Shown here piece by piece: positions 17,495-26,014 of a stretch of DNA of 64,000 nucleotides; the first letter of the stretch is position 1, and the number at the start of each line of letters is the position of its first letter. This DNA is from Streptomyces armeniacus (GTDB lineage: Bacteria > Actinomycetota > Actinomycetes > Streptomycetales > Streptomycetaceae): NCBI RefSeq assembly GCF_003355155.1, contig NZ_CP031320.1:2889881-2953880 (forward strand), in the 5' to 3' direction. The notes beneath the pieces are model-generated. The model was not told the DNA's origin, ran no database searches, and saw only the letters and a program-made list of their open reading frames with translations. The position numbers and the translations under genes were made by a program.

Positions 17495-18130
17495 TCAGCC
17501 GGCGGCTTGGCGCAGCTCCTCCCTGGGCTCGCCGCCGGGCTGCGGCGGGACCTTGGAACGTACGGGCACGGGGAGCGGAACAGCGGGCTCCGCGGGTGCG
17601 TCCGGCTCCGTTCTGCCCGACTGGGTCGCGTGCGGCCGCCGTCCGCCGCGCCCCTCGCCCAGCACCTGCCAGCCCGAGCGCGTCAGCGTGATGTACGCGC
17701 CGCACCGCAGGCCGTGCAGCGTGCAGGCGTCCCGCAGGCCCCACATCCAGGCGCCGTCCACCTCGGTCCAGTGGGGCGCGCCGTCCCGGCAGAACAGCAG
17801 CACGGCCGTACGGGCCGGAGTGCGGCGCCGCAGATCGTGCGGGGTGACCCGGCGGAGCCGGTCGAGCAGGGCGTTGCGGAACTCCCAGCCGTCCGGGTGC
17901 TCCGTGTCCTGGGTGAACGAGGCGCTGGCGGTGAGCCGTTCGTCCGGGCCGATGACCGCGACGACCGCCGTGGAGAGCCGGGGCCGGTGGCGCTCGCACA
18001 GGTTGTTGACGACCGCGCGCGGACTCCGCAGCAACGGGATGCCCGCGGCGGCCCATTCGGAGGGCTCGAGGGTGCGGGCGAGCCGGGAGGCGGAGTCGGT
18101 GGCGGGAGGCGGGCTGAAACCGAAGCTCAC
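17495..18130 (-). CDS. Hypothetical protein, possible degenerate RadC/JAB-like domain
   Basis: 211 residues. The middle region (strand VVAVIGPDERLTASASF, helix, strand AVLLFCRDG, helix WMWGLRDACTLHGL, then ITLTRSGWQVL) follows the order of RadC/JAB proteins (DxxxRL..., AVILxHNHPSG, ...LLGI..., GYVSL). The zinc ligands of the HxHPSG motif are missing, so it would not be an active peptidase. The C-terminal 45 residues are Pro/Glu/Arg-rich and disordered. It lies 78 bp downstream of the RecQ gene on the same strand and is probably co-transcribed. The fold assignment is inference. Confidence 0.5.
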   Translation of the reverse strand: MSFGFSPPPATDSASRLARTLEPSEWAAAGIPLLRSPRAVVNNLCERHRPRLSTAVVAVIGPDERLTASASFTQDTEHPDGWEFRNALLDRLRRVTPHDLRRRTPARTAVLLFCRDGAPHWTEVDGAWMWGLRDACTLHGLRCGAYITLTRSGWQVLGEGRGGRRPHATQSGRTEPDAPAEPAVPLPVPVRSKVPPQPGGEPREELRQAAG

Positions 18131-18208
18131 GGTCCTCCCTTCGTCCGTCGAACCAGTTCAATTGTCCCCGCACTTGCCGCCGTGCGGCAATGTGCGGGCC
18201 CGGAAAGA

Positions 18209-20416
18209 TCATCCCTGCACCGCGAGGACCAGCGGGAGCACACCGGCCGCCCCAGCCCCGCGCAGCAGCCGCGCGGCCACCGCCAGCGTCCAGCCGGTGT
18301 CCGTGAAGTCGTCGACGAGCAGCACCGGTCCGTCCGCTTCCGCGAGCGCCTGACCGAGCTGCGGCGGCAGCGTGAGGGCGCCGTCGAGCGCGCGCAGCCG
18401 CTGTGCGCTGTTGCTCCGGGGGACGCCCGTGTCCGGCTGCCCGTCCGCGTACGCCACCGTGCCCAGCAGCGGCATCCGGCCGATCTCGGCGATCCGCTCG
18501 CTCAGCGAACGCACCAGCTCGGGCCGCGTACGGGAGGGCATCGCCACCACCCCGACTGGGCGGGCAACGGCTTCCGGTGAGCCCTCCGGGCCCGGGGCGG
18601 TGGAGGCCCAGCCGTCCGGGCCCTTCGCCCAGTCGCTGAGGACCGTCACCACGGCATTGACCACATCGTCCGGGACCGGGCCGTCCGCGGCCTGCGGCGA
18701 CAGCAGGGGGCGGAGCCGGTTGCCCCAGCCGATGTCGGAGAGCCGCCCCAGCGCCCGTCCCGGTGCGGCCTGCTGCTCCGCGGGGATACGCCCCTTCAGG
18801 TCCACGCCGATCGCGGGCAGCCCGGTGGGCCACATCTTGCGGGGCTCCACCCGCACGCCCGGCCGGCCCAGCTCGCCGCGCGCGGCATCGAGCGCGCCTG
18901 CCGACACCTCGGTGGTGAAACGGGCCCCGGCGCAGTTGTCGCAGCGCCCGCACGGGGCCGCCTCCTCGTCGTCCAGCTGCCTGCGGAGGAACTCCATCCG
19001 GCAGCCGTCCGTGGACGCGTACTCCCGCATCGCCCGCTGCTCCGCCTCGCGCTGCCGCGCCACCCAGGCGTACCGCTCGGCGTCGTACGACCACGGCTGA
19101 CCGGTCGCGGTCCAGCCGCCCTTCACCCGCCGCACCGCGCCGTCCACGTCGAGCACCTTGAGCATCATCTCCAGGCGCGAACGCCGCAGCTCCACCTGCG
19201 GTTCCAGCGCGGGCAGCGACATCGGCCGGTCCGCCGCCGCCAGCACGTCCAGGGTGCGGCGCACCTGGTCCTCGGGCGGGAAGGCGAGGGACGCGAAGTA
19301 CCGCCAGATCGCCTCGTCCTCACGGCCGGGCAGCAGCAGCACCTCGGCGTGCTCCACGCCGCGCCCGGCGCGCCCCACCTGCTGGTAGTAGGCGATGGGG
19401 GAGGACGGGGAGCCGAGATGGACGACGAAGCCGAGGTCGGGTTTGTCGAAGCCCATGCCCAGCGCGGAGGTGGCGACAAGGGCCTTGACGCGGTTGGCGA
19501 GCAGGTCTCCCTCGGCCGCCTCGCGGTCGGCGTTCTCGGTCTGGCCCGTGTACGAGGCCACGGCGTGTCTGTGCTGCCGGAGGAACGCCGTCACCTCGCC
19601 GGCGGCCGCGACGGTGAGCGTGTAGATGATGCCGGAGCCCGGCAGCTTCTCCAGGTGCTCCGCGAGCCAGGCCATGCGGTGTGCCGCGTCCGGCAGCTGC
19701 AGGACGCCGAGGCTCAGGCTCTCGCGGTCCAGCGGCCCGCGCAGCACCAGGGCCTCCGCGGAACCGCCCGCGCCGCCCTGCTCGACGCCGGCACCAGTGC
19801 CCAACTGCTCGGCCACGTCGGCCGTCACACGGGCGTTGGCGGTGGCGGTCGTGGCCAGCACCGGGACGCCGGGCGGCAGCCCGGCCAGCATGGTCCGCAG
19901 CCGACGGTAGTCGGGACGGAAGTCGTGGCCCCAGTCCGAGATGCAGTGCGCCTCGTCCACGACGAGCAGGCCCGTGGCCGCGGCGAGCTCCGGCAGCACC
20001 TGGTCCCGGAACTCCGGGTTGTTCAGCCGCTCGGGGCTGACCAGCAGCACGTCGACCTCGCCCGCGCTCATCTCGGTCCGGACCGTCTCCCACTCCTCGG
20101 TGTTCGCGGAGTTGATCGTGCGCGCCCGGATGCCCGCCCGCTCGGCCGCCGCCACCTGGTTCCGCATGAGGGCCAGCAGCGGCGAGACGATCACGGTCGG
20201 CCCGCTGCCCTGGTGCCGCAGCAGTGCCGTCGCTACGAAGTACACGGCGGACTTGCCCCAGCCCGTGCGCTGCACCACCAGGGCACGGCGCCGGTGGGCG
20301 ACGAGCGCTTCAATCGCCCGCCACTGGTCCTCACGGAGGCGGGCCCCTTCGGCGGGCTCGCCCACGAGACGGGACAGGACGGCATCGGCCGCGGCACGCA
20401 GGTCTGGGTCGGTCAT
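18209..20416 (-). CDS. recQ: RecQ-family DNA helicase fused to a phosphoribosyltransferase-like domain
   Basis: 735 residues. Helicase core: Walker A TGWGKS at 51-56, DEAH at 154-157 with CISDWGHDFRPDY, motif VI QQVGRAGRG. Four zinc-binding cysteines follow (one at CRMEF, three in CGRCDNC). The C-terminal 200 residues have no HRDC; they end in VLLVDDFTDTGWT at about 698-710, the PRPP-binding loop of type I phosphoribosyltransferases (ComF-like). The usual RecQ role is 3'-5' unwinding in recombination repair. The ATG at 20416 is preferred over upstream codons because homology begins there. The RadC-like gene follows. Confidence 0.88.
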   Translation of the reverse strand: MTDPDLRAAADAVLSRLVGEPAEGARLREDQWRAIEALVAHRRRALVVQRTGWGKSAVYFVATALLRHQGSGPTVIVSPLLALMRNQVAAAERAGIRARTINSANTEEWETVRTEMSAGEVDVLLVSPERLNNPEFRDQVLPELAAATGLLVVDEAHCISDWGHDFRPDYRRLRTMLAGLPPGVPVLATTATANARVTADVAEQLGTGAGVEQGGAGGSAEALVLRGPLDRESLSLGVLQLPDAAHRMAWLAEHLEKLPGSGIIYTLTVAAAGEVTAFLRQHRHAVASYTGQTENADREAAEGDLLANRVKALVATSALGMGFDKPDLGFVVHLGSPSSPIAYYQQVGRAGRGVEHAEVLLLPGREDEAIWRYFASLAFPPEDQVRRTLDVLAAADRPMSLPALEPQVELRRSRLEMMLKVLDVDGAVRRVKGGWTATGQPWSYDAERYAWVARQREAEQRAMREYASTDGCRMEFLRRQLDDEEAAPCGRCDNCAGARFTTEVSAGALDAARGELGRPGVRVEPRKMWPTGLPAIGVDLKGRIPAEQQAAPGRALGRLSDIGWGNRLRPLLSPQAADGPVPDDVVNAVVTVLSDWAKGPDGWASTAPGPEGSPEAVARPVGVVAMPSRTRPELVRSLSERIAEIGRMPLLGTVAYADGQPDTGVPRSNSAQRLRALDGALTLPPQLGQALAEADGPVLLVDDFTDTGWTLAVAARLLRGAGAAGVLPLVLAVQG

Positions 20417-20555
20417 ACCCCCATGCAAACCCATGCCGCCGACAGTGGCGAACCCGGCCTGTGGAAAACACCTGACAAGTGCGCTTGTATGACTATCAAG
20501 GCTGCCTGTGGACAACGGCCGACGCCGGAAGCCCACTTCGGGTCACTCTCGACGC

Positions 20556-21785
20556 ATGACACAACACGGCAGCAGCAAGCCAAGCCCTGACCACCTGCTC
20601 TCCGAGACCCACCGCCCCCGTATCTCCCTGCGCAGCCCCGGCGAACTGGCCGACGCGCTGCCGTATCTGCTGGGATTCCAGCCGGACGACTCCATCGTCG
20701 TCGTCGCCCTGCACGGCGAACGCGGTCGCTTCGGCGGCAGGCTCCGGATCGGCATTCCCACGGCTCCGGACGAATGGCCCGCGGTGGCGGACCAGCTCGC
20801 CGCCTGCCTGAAGGGGAACTCCGTGGCACGCGGCGCCGCACCGGAGGGCGCCCTGCTCTTCCTCTGCCAGGACCCGGCCGACGGCGAGTCCGGCCGGGCC
20901 GTGACGGAGCGGCTGCGGCCGCTCGCGCAGCGGCTCCGCGTCGCCTGCGGTGGACTGGAGATGCCCGTCTACGAGGCACTGTGCATCTCCGACAAGAGGT
21001 ACTGGTCGTACTGCTGCCCGGACGCGGCCTGCTGTCCGGCCGAGGGGAAGCCACTCTCGCCTCCCGGCACCTCGGCCATGGCGGCCGCGGCCGCGTTCGC
21101 GGGGATCCAGGTGCGGGGCACGCAGAAGGAGATGGAGGCCCGGCTGAAACCGCTGGGGGAGCCGTTCGCGACACCACAGGAGTGCGCTCTCGACAAGGCC
21201 GCCGCGGCCCTCATGCCACGCATGCTCAACACCGCCGGCCGCGATGCGTTGGCCGGCGAGACCCTCAGGCTGGCGCGCCGGCTGATGGAGCGGCTCCACG
21301 CCGCTTCGGCGGCCGACGGCTCGGTCGGCCAGACCGCGGCCGACGCGCAGGACGACGCGCTGCTCTCGCACGAGGAGGCCGCCACGCTGATCCTCGGCCT
21401 CCAGGACCACCGCACCCGCGACCAGGCCGCGGAGTGGATGGAGGGCCGGGACGCCGCCACCGCTCTGCGGCTGTGGCGGGCCCTCTGCCGCCGCTGCGTC
21501 GGGGCGTACGACGAGCACGCGGTCGCGACGCTCAGCCTCGCCGGCTGGATCGCGTGGTCCACCGGGGACGAACCGGCGGCGCGCGTGGCGCTCGGCCGTG
21601 CCCTGCAGACCGATCCGGACTGCGTCTTCGCGCAGTTGATGCACCGGGCCTGCAACGAAGGGCTCGATCCGGAGCCCTTGCGGCGGTGCATGCGCCAGGA
21701 GCGAGCCGTGCGCCGCAGGAAGCGACGCAGGCGGACGAGGGGCACGCGCCGCACGGTGCCACGCGCGCCGTACGGAGGTGGGTGA
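20556..21785 (+). CDS. DUF4192-family protein
   Basis: 409 residues. It begins with RPRISLRSPGELADALPYLLGFQPDDSIVVVAL, the signature of DUF4192, a family common in actinobacteria and without known function. A cysteine-rich stretch (YWSYCCPDAACCPAEG, about residues 147-162) could bind metal. The last 25 residues are Arg-rich. The gene is divergent from recQ; the start at 20556 follows the most conserved N-terminus, with no clear ribosome site. Confidence 0.75.
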   Translation: MTQHGSSKPSPDHLLSETHRPRISLRSPGELADALPYLLGFQPDDSIVVVALHGERGRFGGRLRIGIPTAPDEWPAVADQLAACLKGNSVARGAAPEGALLFLCQDPADGESGRAVTERLRPLAQRLRVACGGLEMPVYEALCISDKRYWSYCCPDAACCPAEGKPLSPPGTSAMAAAAAFAGIQVRGTQKEMEARLKPLGEPFATPQECALDKAAAALMPRMLNTAGRDALAGETLRLARRLMERLHAASAADGSVGQTAADAQDDALLSHEEAATLILGLQDHRTRDQAAEWMEGRDAATALRLWRALCRRCVGAYDEHAVATLSLAGWIAWSTGDEPAARVALGRALQTDPDCVFAQLMHRACNEGLDPEPLRRCMRQERAVRRRKRRRRTRGTRRTVPRAPYGGG

Positions 21786-21820
21786 AGTGGGCGACGCCAG
21801 TGACGGGAGGGACCTGTTTA

Positions 21821-21835
21821 TCGTCAGGGAGACGA
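21821..21835. promoter_or_regulatory. Candidate operator inside the promoter of the Nudix regulator
   Basis: TCGTC-AGGGA-GACGA is a perfect 5-bp inverted repeat. It sits between a possible -35 (CTGTTT, 21814-21819) and -10 (TATCAT, 21837-21842), with exactly 17 bp of spacer. The -10 ends 6 nt before the ATG at 21849, so the transcript may be leaderless. Placement suggests autorepression. Confidence 0.55.
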
Positions 21836-21848
21836 CTATCATCGCGCC

Positions 21849-22604
21849 ATGCCCTACGATCCGTCGGCTTACCCGCCTTTCGCCGTCACCGTTGACCTGG
21901 TCGTGCTCACGGTGCGCCGGCATGCTCTCTGTGCCCTGGCTGTCCGCCGCGGTGAGCCGCCTTACCAGGGGCGATGGGCGCTGCCGGGAGGATTCGTCAA
22001 AGCCGACGAGGACCTCGGATCGGCCGCGGCACGGGAGCTCAACGAAGAGACCGGCCTGCGCGCTCACGAGTCGGGCGGCAGTACCACGGAGGCACATCTG
22101 GAACAGCTCGCCACATACGGCGACCCGCAACGCGACCCTCGGATGCGCGTCGTCAGCGTCGCCCACCTGGTGCTCGCGCCCGACCTTCCCTCACCCACAC
22201 CCGGCGGTGACGCGCACAGCGTCCGGTGGGCGCCCGTCGATACGTTCATCGCGCCCCAGGGAGGCGGCGGCCGGGACGCGGGCCAGCCCGCCCCGCTGGC
22301 CTTCGACCACGGCCGGATCCTCGCGGACGGGGTGGAACGCGCGCGGTCCAAGATCGAATACTCCTCGCTCGCCACCGCGTTCTGCCCGCCGGAGTTCACC
22401 GTGGGAGAGCTCCGCCGGGTCTACGAGGCGGTGTGGGGTGTCGCTCTGGACCCGCGGAACTTTCACCGCAAGGTGACGGGGACGCCCGGCTTCCTGGTCC
22501 CGACCGGCGGGTCGACGACCCGTCAGGGAGGGCGCCCGGCCCAGCTGTTCAGGGCCGGCGGAGCCACGCTGCTGAATCCGCCGATGCTGCGACCCGAGGT
22601 CTGA
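21849..22604 (+). CDS. Nudix-domain protein with C-terminal winged helix (NrtR-like)
   Basis: 251 residues. The Nudix box GGFVKADED...RELNEETGL at about 50-72 is complete (G-x5-E-x7-REL-x-EE-x-G-L), so hydrolase activity is possible. The C-terminal half (FTVGELRRVYEAVWGVALDPRNFHRKVTG) is the winged helix found in NrtR-type regulators, which bind ADP-ribose and control NAD metabolism. Here no NAD gene is adjacent, so the target may be elsewhere. An inverted repeat lies in its own promoter. Confidence 0.8.
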   Translation: MPYDPSAYPPFAVTVDLVVLTVRRHALCALAVRRGEPPYQGRWALPGGFVKADEDLGSAAARELNEETGLRAHESGGSTTEAHLEQLATYGDPQRDPRMRVVSVAHLVLAPDLPSPTPGGDAHSVRWAPVDTFIAPQGGGGRDAGQPAPLAFDHGRILADGVERARSKIEYSSLATAFCPPEFTVGELRRVYEAVWGVALDPRNFHRKVTGTPGFLVPTGGSTTRQGGRPAQLFRAGGATLLNPPMLRPEV

Positions 22605-22687
22605 CAACCCCGGGCCCTGCACGGAAAATCGGACATATCGCGCTATCGTGCTCGCGTGTGCTGTCCACGCGTTCCCCGACGCCAGCG

Positions 22688-24652
22688 ATGATCCAGGCCA
22701 TCGGACTCACCAGTGTGCCCCGGCGGCACGAGCGGCCGCGCGTCGACGACCTCACATTCGAGGCGCGCCCCGGCCGTGTCACCGCCCTGCTCGGACCCCA
22801 GGGCGCGGGCAAGACGACCGCGCTGCGGCTGATCCTGCGGCTCGACAGCGGACGTGGCGTGGCACTCCTCCGCGGGCGGCCGCTGTACCGCGTCCCGTGC
22901 CCGGTGCGCGAAGTCGGCGTGCTGCTCGGGGATGTTCCCGGGCATCCGGCCCGAACTGCCAGGGGACACCTGCGGATGCTCGCCGCGGTCGCCGGCGTCC
23001 CGGCCGAGCGGGCGGACGACCTGCTCGACCTCGTCGGCCTCAGCGGCCTCGCCCACGAGCCGCTGGGCAACTTCTCGCTGGGGATGGACCGTCGGCTCGG
23101 CGTGGCGGCCGCCCTGCTGGGAGACCCGCACACGCTGGTGCTGGACGAACCGTCGCAGGGGCTGTCCCCGCGCGAGGCGAGCTGGCTGCACGGTCTGCTG
23201 CGCGAGTACGCGGACCAGGGCGGGGCGGTGCTCACCACCGTCCGGGACCCCCGGGAGGCGACGCGGATCGCGGACCGCGTGGTCACCATCGACAACGGCC
23301 GCCTGATCGCCGACCAGGAGACCGCCGAGTACGCACGCGCCAGGCTCCGCCCTCGCGTGGCCGTCAGCTCGCCGCACGCCGAGCGGCTCGCGATGCTGCT
23401 CTCGCGAGAGGCGCGCGCCGCGCTTCCGGCGGAAACAGAGAACAGTACGCACGACACGGTGGAAGTCGTCAGGGAAGGAGGTGCCCGGCTCTCGGTCTAC
23501 GGCAGCAGTTGTGCGGCCGTCGGCGAGATCGCCTACCGCAACGGCATCCTCGTACACCGCCTCGCGGACGAGACGGCAGACGTCGGCGTCACCCTCGAGA
23601 CGCCGCTGGCACGCGCCGACGGGCGCAAGGCCGGCGGTTCCCGTGACGTGGACGAGCCCCATAACGGCACCGGCCCCCGAGTGAACGCGGCCGCGACCGA
23701 CGCCGACGCCGGCATCGGCAGCGCCGTCGCGGTGCCCGCCGGGACCGTTTACGGCGCCGGGACCGACACGACGCCCCGGCTGCCCGCCATTCCGCGGCCG
23801 GGGCCCGCCGCGCCGTTCCGCTACGAGCTGCACCGGATGTTCGGCCTGGGCGCCACCTGGTGGGCCATGGCCGCCGCGGTGCTCCTCGCGCTCGGCATGG
23901 CCGTCGCCCTGGTCGCCATGGAGAGCAGCCTGTATGGGCACGGGCCCGCGCACCCGCTGCCGCTGCTGGCGGGCTGGCCTCCCGGCCCGGCGTTCCTGCT
24001 GTCGCCCGCCGCGGTGGTGGCGGGAGTGCTCGGCGCGCTCGCGTACGGCCAGGAGTTCGCGTATCCGGCGCTGTCCCCCGCGAACACGCCCGTGCCGCGC
24101 AGCCCCGGACTGTTCGGAGCCAAGCTCGCCGTCTCGGCCGCGACCGCCGCCGCCCTCGTCGCCGTCACTGCCACCGTCAACGCACTTGTGCTCAGCCTGC
24201 TGTTCGGCGGCGACGTGCTGGCGGTCCCGGCCGGCGCACCGGCGCAGTCGGTCCAGGCGCTGTCCGCGCTCGCCGTCACCGTCGGCTGCGGCTGGGCGGG
24301 TCTGCTCGCGGCCGCGGTCTGCCGGTCGACGCTCGTGGGCCTCGCCGCGGTGCTCGCCGTCCCGATGCTGGTGGTGCCGTCCGTACGGGAGTTGTTCGCC
24401 GGTCCGTCCGGACGCGCTTTCGAGGGCTTCCCGGGCCGCCTCGAGCCGGCGTACTTCGTCTCCTGGCCGTCCGTCGTCGAGCGCGTGGCGCCCGCCTGTT
24501 GGCGCGTGCTCAGCCAACCCGTGGGCCAGGCAACGGTGTTGTCGGCGTTCGTGCTCCTCTGCGGTTATCTGCTAGTGGGACTTCGTGCCCGCGGGCGGCA
24601 ACGTTCCGCCCCAGTGCCCAAGCCGCAGAAACGATCGAACACCGCGCCCTGA
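22688..24652 (+). CDS. ABC transporter with ATPase and membrane domain in one chain
   Basis: 654 residues. The N-terminal ATPase (1-220) has Walker A GPQGAGKTT, signature NFSLGMDRRLG (LSGGQ is degenerate to FSLGM) and Walker B TLVLDEPSQGL. A variable linker (about 220-375) is Asp/Gly/Ala-rich. The C-terminal half has about six hydrophobic segments and resembles ABC-2 permeases. Such fused exporters with the ATPase first are seen in Streptomyces; the substrate is unknown. ATG 22688 gives the standard N-terminus; GTG 22658 is in frame, 8 nt after TATCGT, and would be a near-leaderless start adding 10 residues. It lies upstream of whiH. Confidence 0.75.
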   Translation: MIQAIGLTSVPRRHERPRVDDLTFEARPGRVTALLGPQGAGKTTALRLILRLDSGRGVALLRGRPLYRVPCPVREVGVLLGDVPGHPARTARGHLRMLAAVAGVPAERADDLLDLVGLSGLAHEPLGNFSLGMDRRLGVAAALLGDPHTLVLDEPSQGLSPREASWLHGLLREYADQGGAVLTTVRDPREATRIADRVVTIDNGRLIADQETAEYARARLRPRVAVSSPHAERLAMLLSREARAALPAETENSTHDTVEVVREGGARLSVYGSSCAAVGEIAYRNGILVHRLADETADVGVTLETPLARADGRKAGGSRDVDEPHNGTGPRVNAAATDADAGIGSAVAVPAGTVYGAGTDTTPRLPAIPRPGPAAPFRYELHRMFGLGATWWAMAAAVLLALGMAVALVAMESSLYGHGPAHPLPLLAGWPPGPAFLLSPAAVVAGVLGALAYGQEFAYPALSPANTPVPRSPGLFGAKLAVSAATAAALVAVTATVNALVLSLLFGGDVLAVPAGAPAQSVQALSALAVTVGCGWAGLLAAAVCRSTLVGLAAVLAVPMLVVPSVRELFAGPSGRAFEGFPGRLEPAYFVSWPSVVERVAPACWRVLSQPVGQATVLSAFVLLCGYLLVGLRARGRQRSAPVPKPQKRSNTAP

Positions 24653-24666
24653 AGCCTGTTTCTTTC

Positions 24667-24674
24667 CGATAAGG
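24667..24674 (+). promoter_or_regulatory. Candidate sigma-WhiG -10 element of whiH
   Basis: TCCGATAA matches 7 of 8 positions of the WhiG/FliA -10 GCCGATAA. The upstream -35 is weak: TGAA (24650-24653, overlapping the ABC stop codon) is 13 nt away instead of the usual TAAA with 15. whiH in S. coelicolor is known to depend on sigma-WhiG, which supports the call. Confidence 0.55.
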
Positions 24675-24764
24675 CGTCAATTATGCGAAAGCCAGCGATC
24701 ACCCTTTCGTGTGCTTTTCACCAAAGCCCTCAAGGCGGTCCTGGGGCCCGCCGACAAAGGTCTC

Positions 24765-25715
24765 GTGACTACCCTTGCGCACTCCACGATGACCGCGGCT
24801 CGCCCCCTCGAAGCCGGCCTCGTCGGCCCGGGCGAGCTGGACCGCTACGCGTACGCCGAGTCCTCCGGTTCGGCACGCACGACCACCAACATCCCGGCCT
24901 GGGAAGGCCCGGAGGCCGATATGGGCCGTGCCGGCCGGCGCGCCGCGGGCAGCCGGGGTCGCGGCCTGCACGGCCAACTCGTCCAGCAGCTCGGTCAGAT
25001 GATCGTCTCCGGCGATCTGGGCGCCGACCGCCCCCTCGTCCCCGAAGAGATCGGCCAGCGCTTCGAGGTCTCCCGCACCGTCGTCCGTGAATCCCTCCGC
25101 GTCCTCGAGGCCAAGGGTCTCGTCAGCGCCCGCCCCAACGTCGGCACCCGCGTCCGCCCCGTCAGCGACTGGAACCTCCTCGACCCCGACATCATCGAGT
25201 GGCGCGCCTTCGGTCCCCAGCGTGAGGACCAGCGCCGCGAGCTCTGCGAACTCCGTTGGACGATCGAGCCGCTGGCCGCCGGCCTCGCGGCCGGCCGCTG
25301 CCGCGACGACGTGCAGCAGCGCCTCGCCGACATGGTCGGGATCATGGGCCAGGCCCTGGGCCAGGGCGACTCGCTGACGTTCTCGCGCGCCGACGCGGAG
25401 TTCCACACGCTGCTGCTGCAGTCCGGCGGGAACCGCATGCTCGAGCACCTGTCCGGGATCGTGTCGTCCGCACTGCAGGTCTCCGGCGGCCCGGCCAGCG
25501 GCTGCGTACGCCCCAGCGAGTCCGCCGTCGCCCAGCACCGGCAGATCGTCGAGGCGGTGGCCTCCGGTGAGTCGGCCACCGCGGAGGGCGCGATGCGCCA
25601 GCTGCTCGCGGCGCACGTGGAGGCCCCGCCCACCGCGGGTCAGCCCGGAGTCGCGGGCGGCGCGGCCGGAGCCGGCGGTGCTGATCACGTGGTGCCCGCT
25701 CCGCGCGAGCACTGA
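24765..25715 (+). CDS. whiH: WhiH, GntR/FadR-family sporulation regulator
   Basis: 316 residues. The N-terminal 60 are a low-complexity leader; the GntR winged helix follows at about 65-130 (GRGLHGQLVQQLGQMIVSGD, then FEVSRTVVRESLRVLEAKG), and an FCD ligand domain covers 145-285 (RWTIEPLAAGLAAG, DAEFHTLLLQSGGNRML). The protein ends VVPAPREH. Position directly before hrdB and the sequence identify it as WhiH, needed for sporulation septation in aerial hyphae. The GTG at 24765 is preceded by AAAGG. A WhiG-like promoter lies 90 nt upstream. Confidence 0.85.
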   Translation: MTTLAHSTMTAARPLEAGLVGPGELDRYAYAESSGSARTTTNIPAWEGPEADMGRAGRRAAGSRGRGLHGQLVQQLGQMIVSGDLGADRPLVPEEIGQRFEVSRTVVRESLRVLEAKGLVSARPNVGTRVRPVSDWNLLDPDIIEWRAFGPQREDQRRELCELRWTIEPLAAGLAAGRCRDDVQQRLADMVGIMGQALGQGDSLTFSRADAEFHTLLLQSGGNRMLEHLSGIVSSALQVSGGPASGCVRPSESAVAQHRQIVEAVASGESATAEGAMRQLLAAHVEAPPTAGQPGVAGGAAGAGGADHVVPAPREH

Positions 25716-25732
25716 GCGTTCCGCAGCGGTGC

Positions 25733-25766
25733 CGGCAGCGCCGTCGGGAATCCGGCGGCGCTGCCG
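25733..25766 (+). terminator. Terminator downstream of whiH
   Basis: 11-bp perfect arms (CGGCAGCGCCG at 25733-25743, complement at 25756-25766) with a 12-nt loop, 17 nt after the whiH stop codon. It separates whiH from the hrdB promoter. Confidence 0.7.
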
Positions 25767-26014
25767 CATGTAAGGAGCCGGTAAAAGATCCGGTTTCGCC
25801 CGACTCTCACCGTATACAGGCCGATACTGGGTGTGACTCGGGCCACGTGGATAGCACGTAACGCTTCGCGCCGCAGTGCGATGACTCAAGAGGTGACAGC
25901 CGTGAAAGGAATACGGAGGCCGTCCCGGCCGCTGTAGGACGTCCCGGCTCAGCCCGCGCCGTTGGTTCTTCTCCGCCGACGGTCCGCCATTTCCATCGTT
26001 CCGAGAGGTTGTTC
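25767..26014 (+). promoter_or_regulatory. hrdB promoter and leader region
   Basis: About 250 nt without a gene. GTG-N6-GNCAC at 25833-25846 matches the Crp-like consensus of Streptomyces exactly, though the motif is short. GGAAT at 25908-25912 is the -35 of sigma-R promoters; 18 nt later the sequence is GCT rather than GTT, so the match is partial. hrdB of S. coelicolor is known to have a sigma-R-dependent promoter. I could not place the main promoter. Confidence 0.4.

Noticed and set aside
25908..25933. Full sigma-R promoter for hrdB
   Set aside because: The -35 GGAAT is present, but the -10 reads GCT instead of GTT at 18 nt; kept only as a partial match in the leader note.
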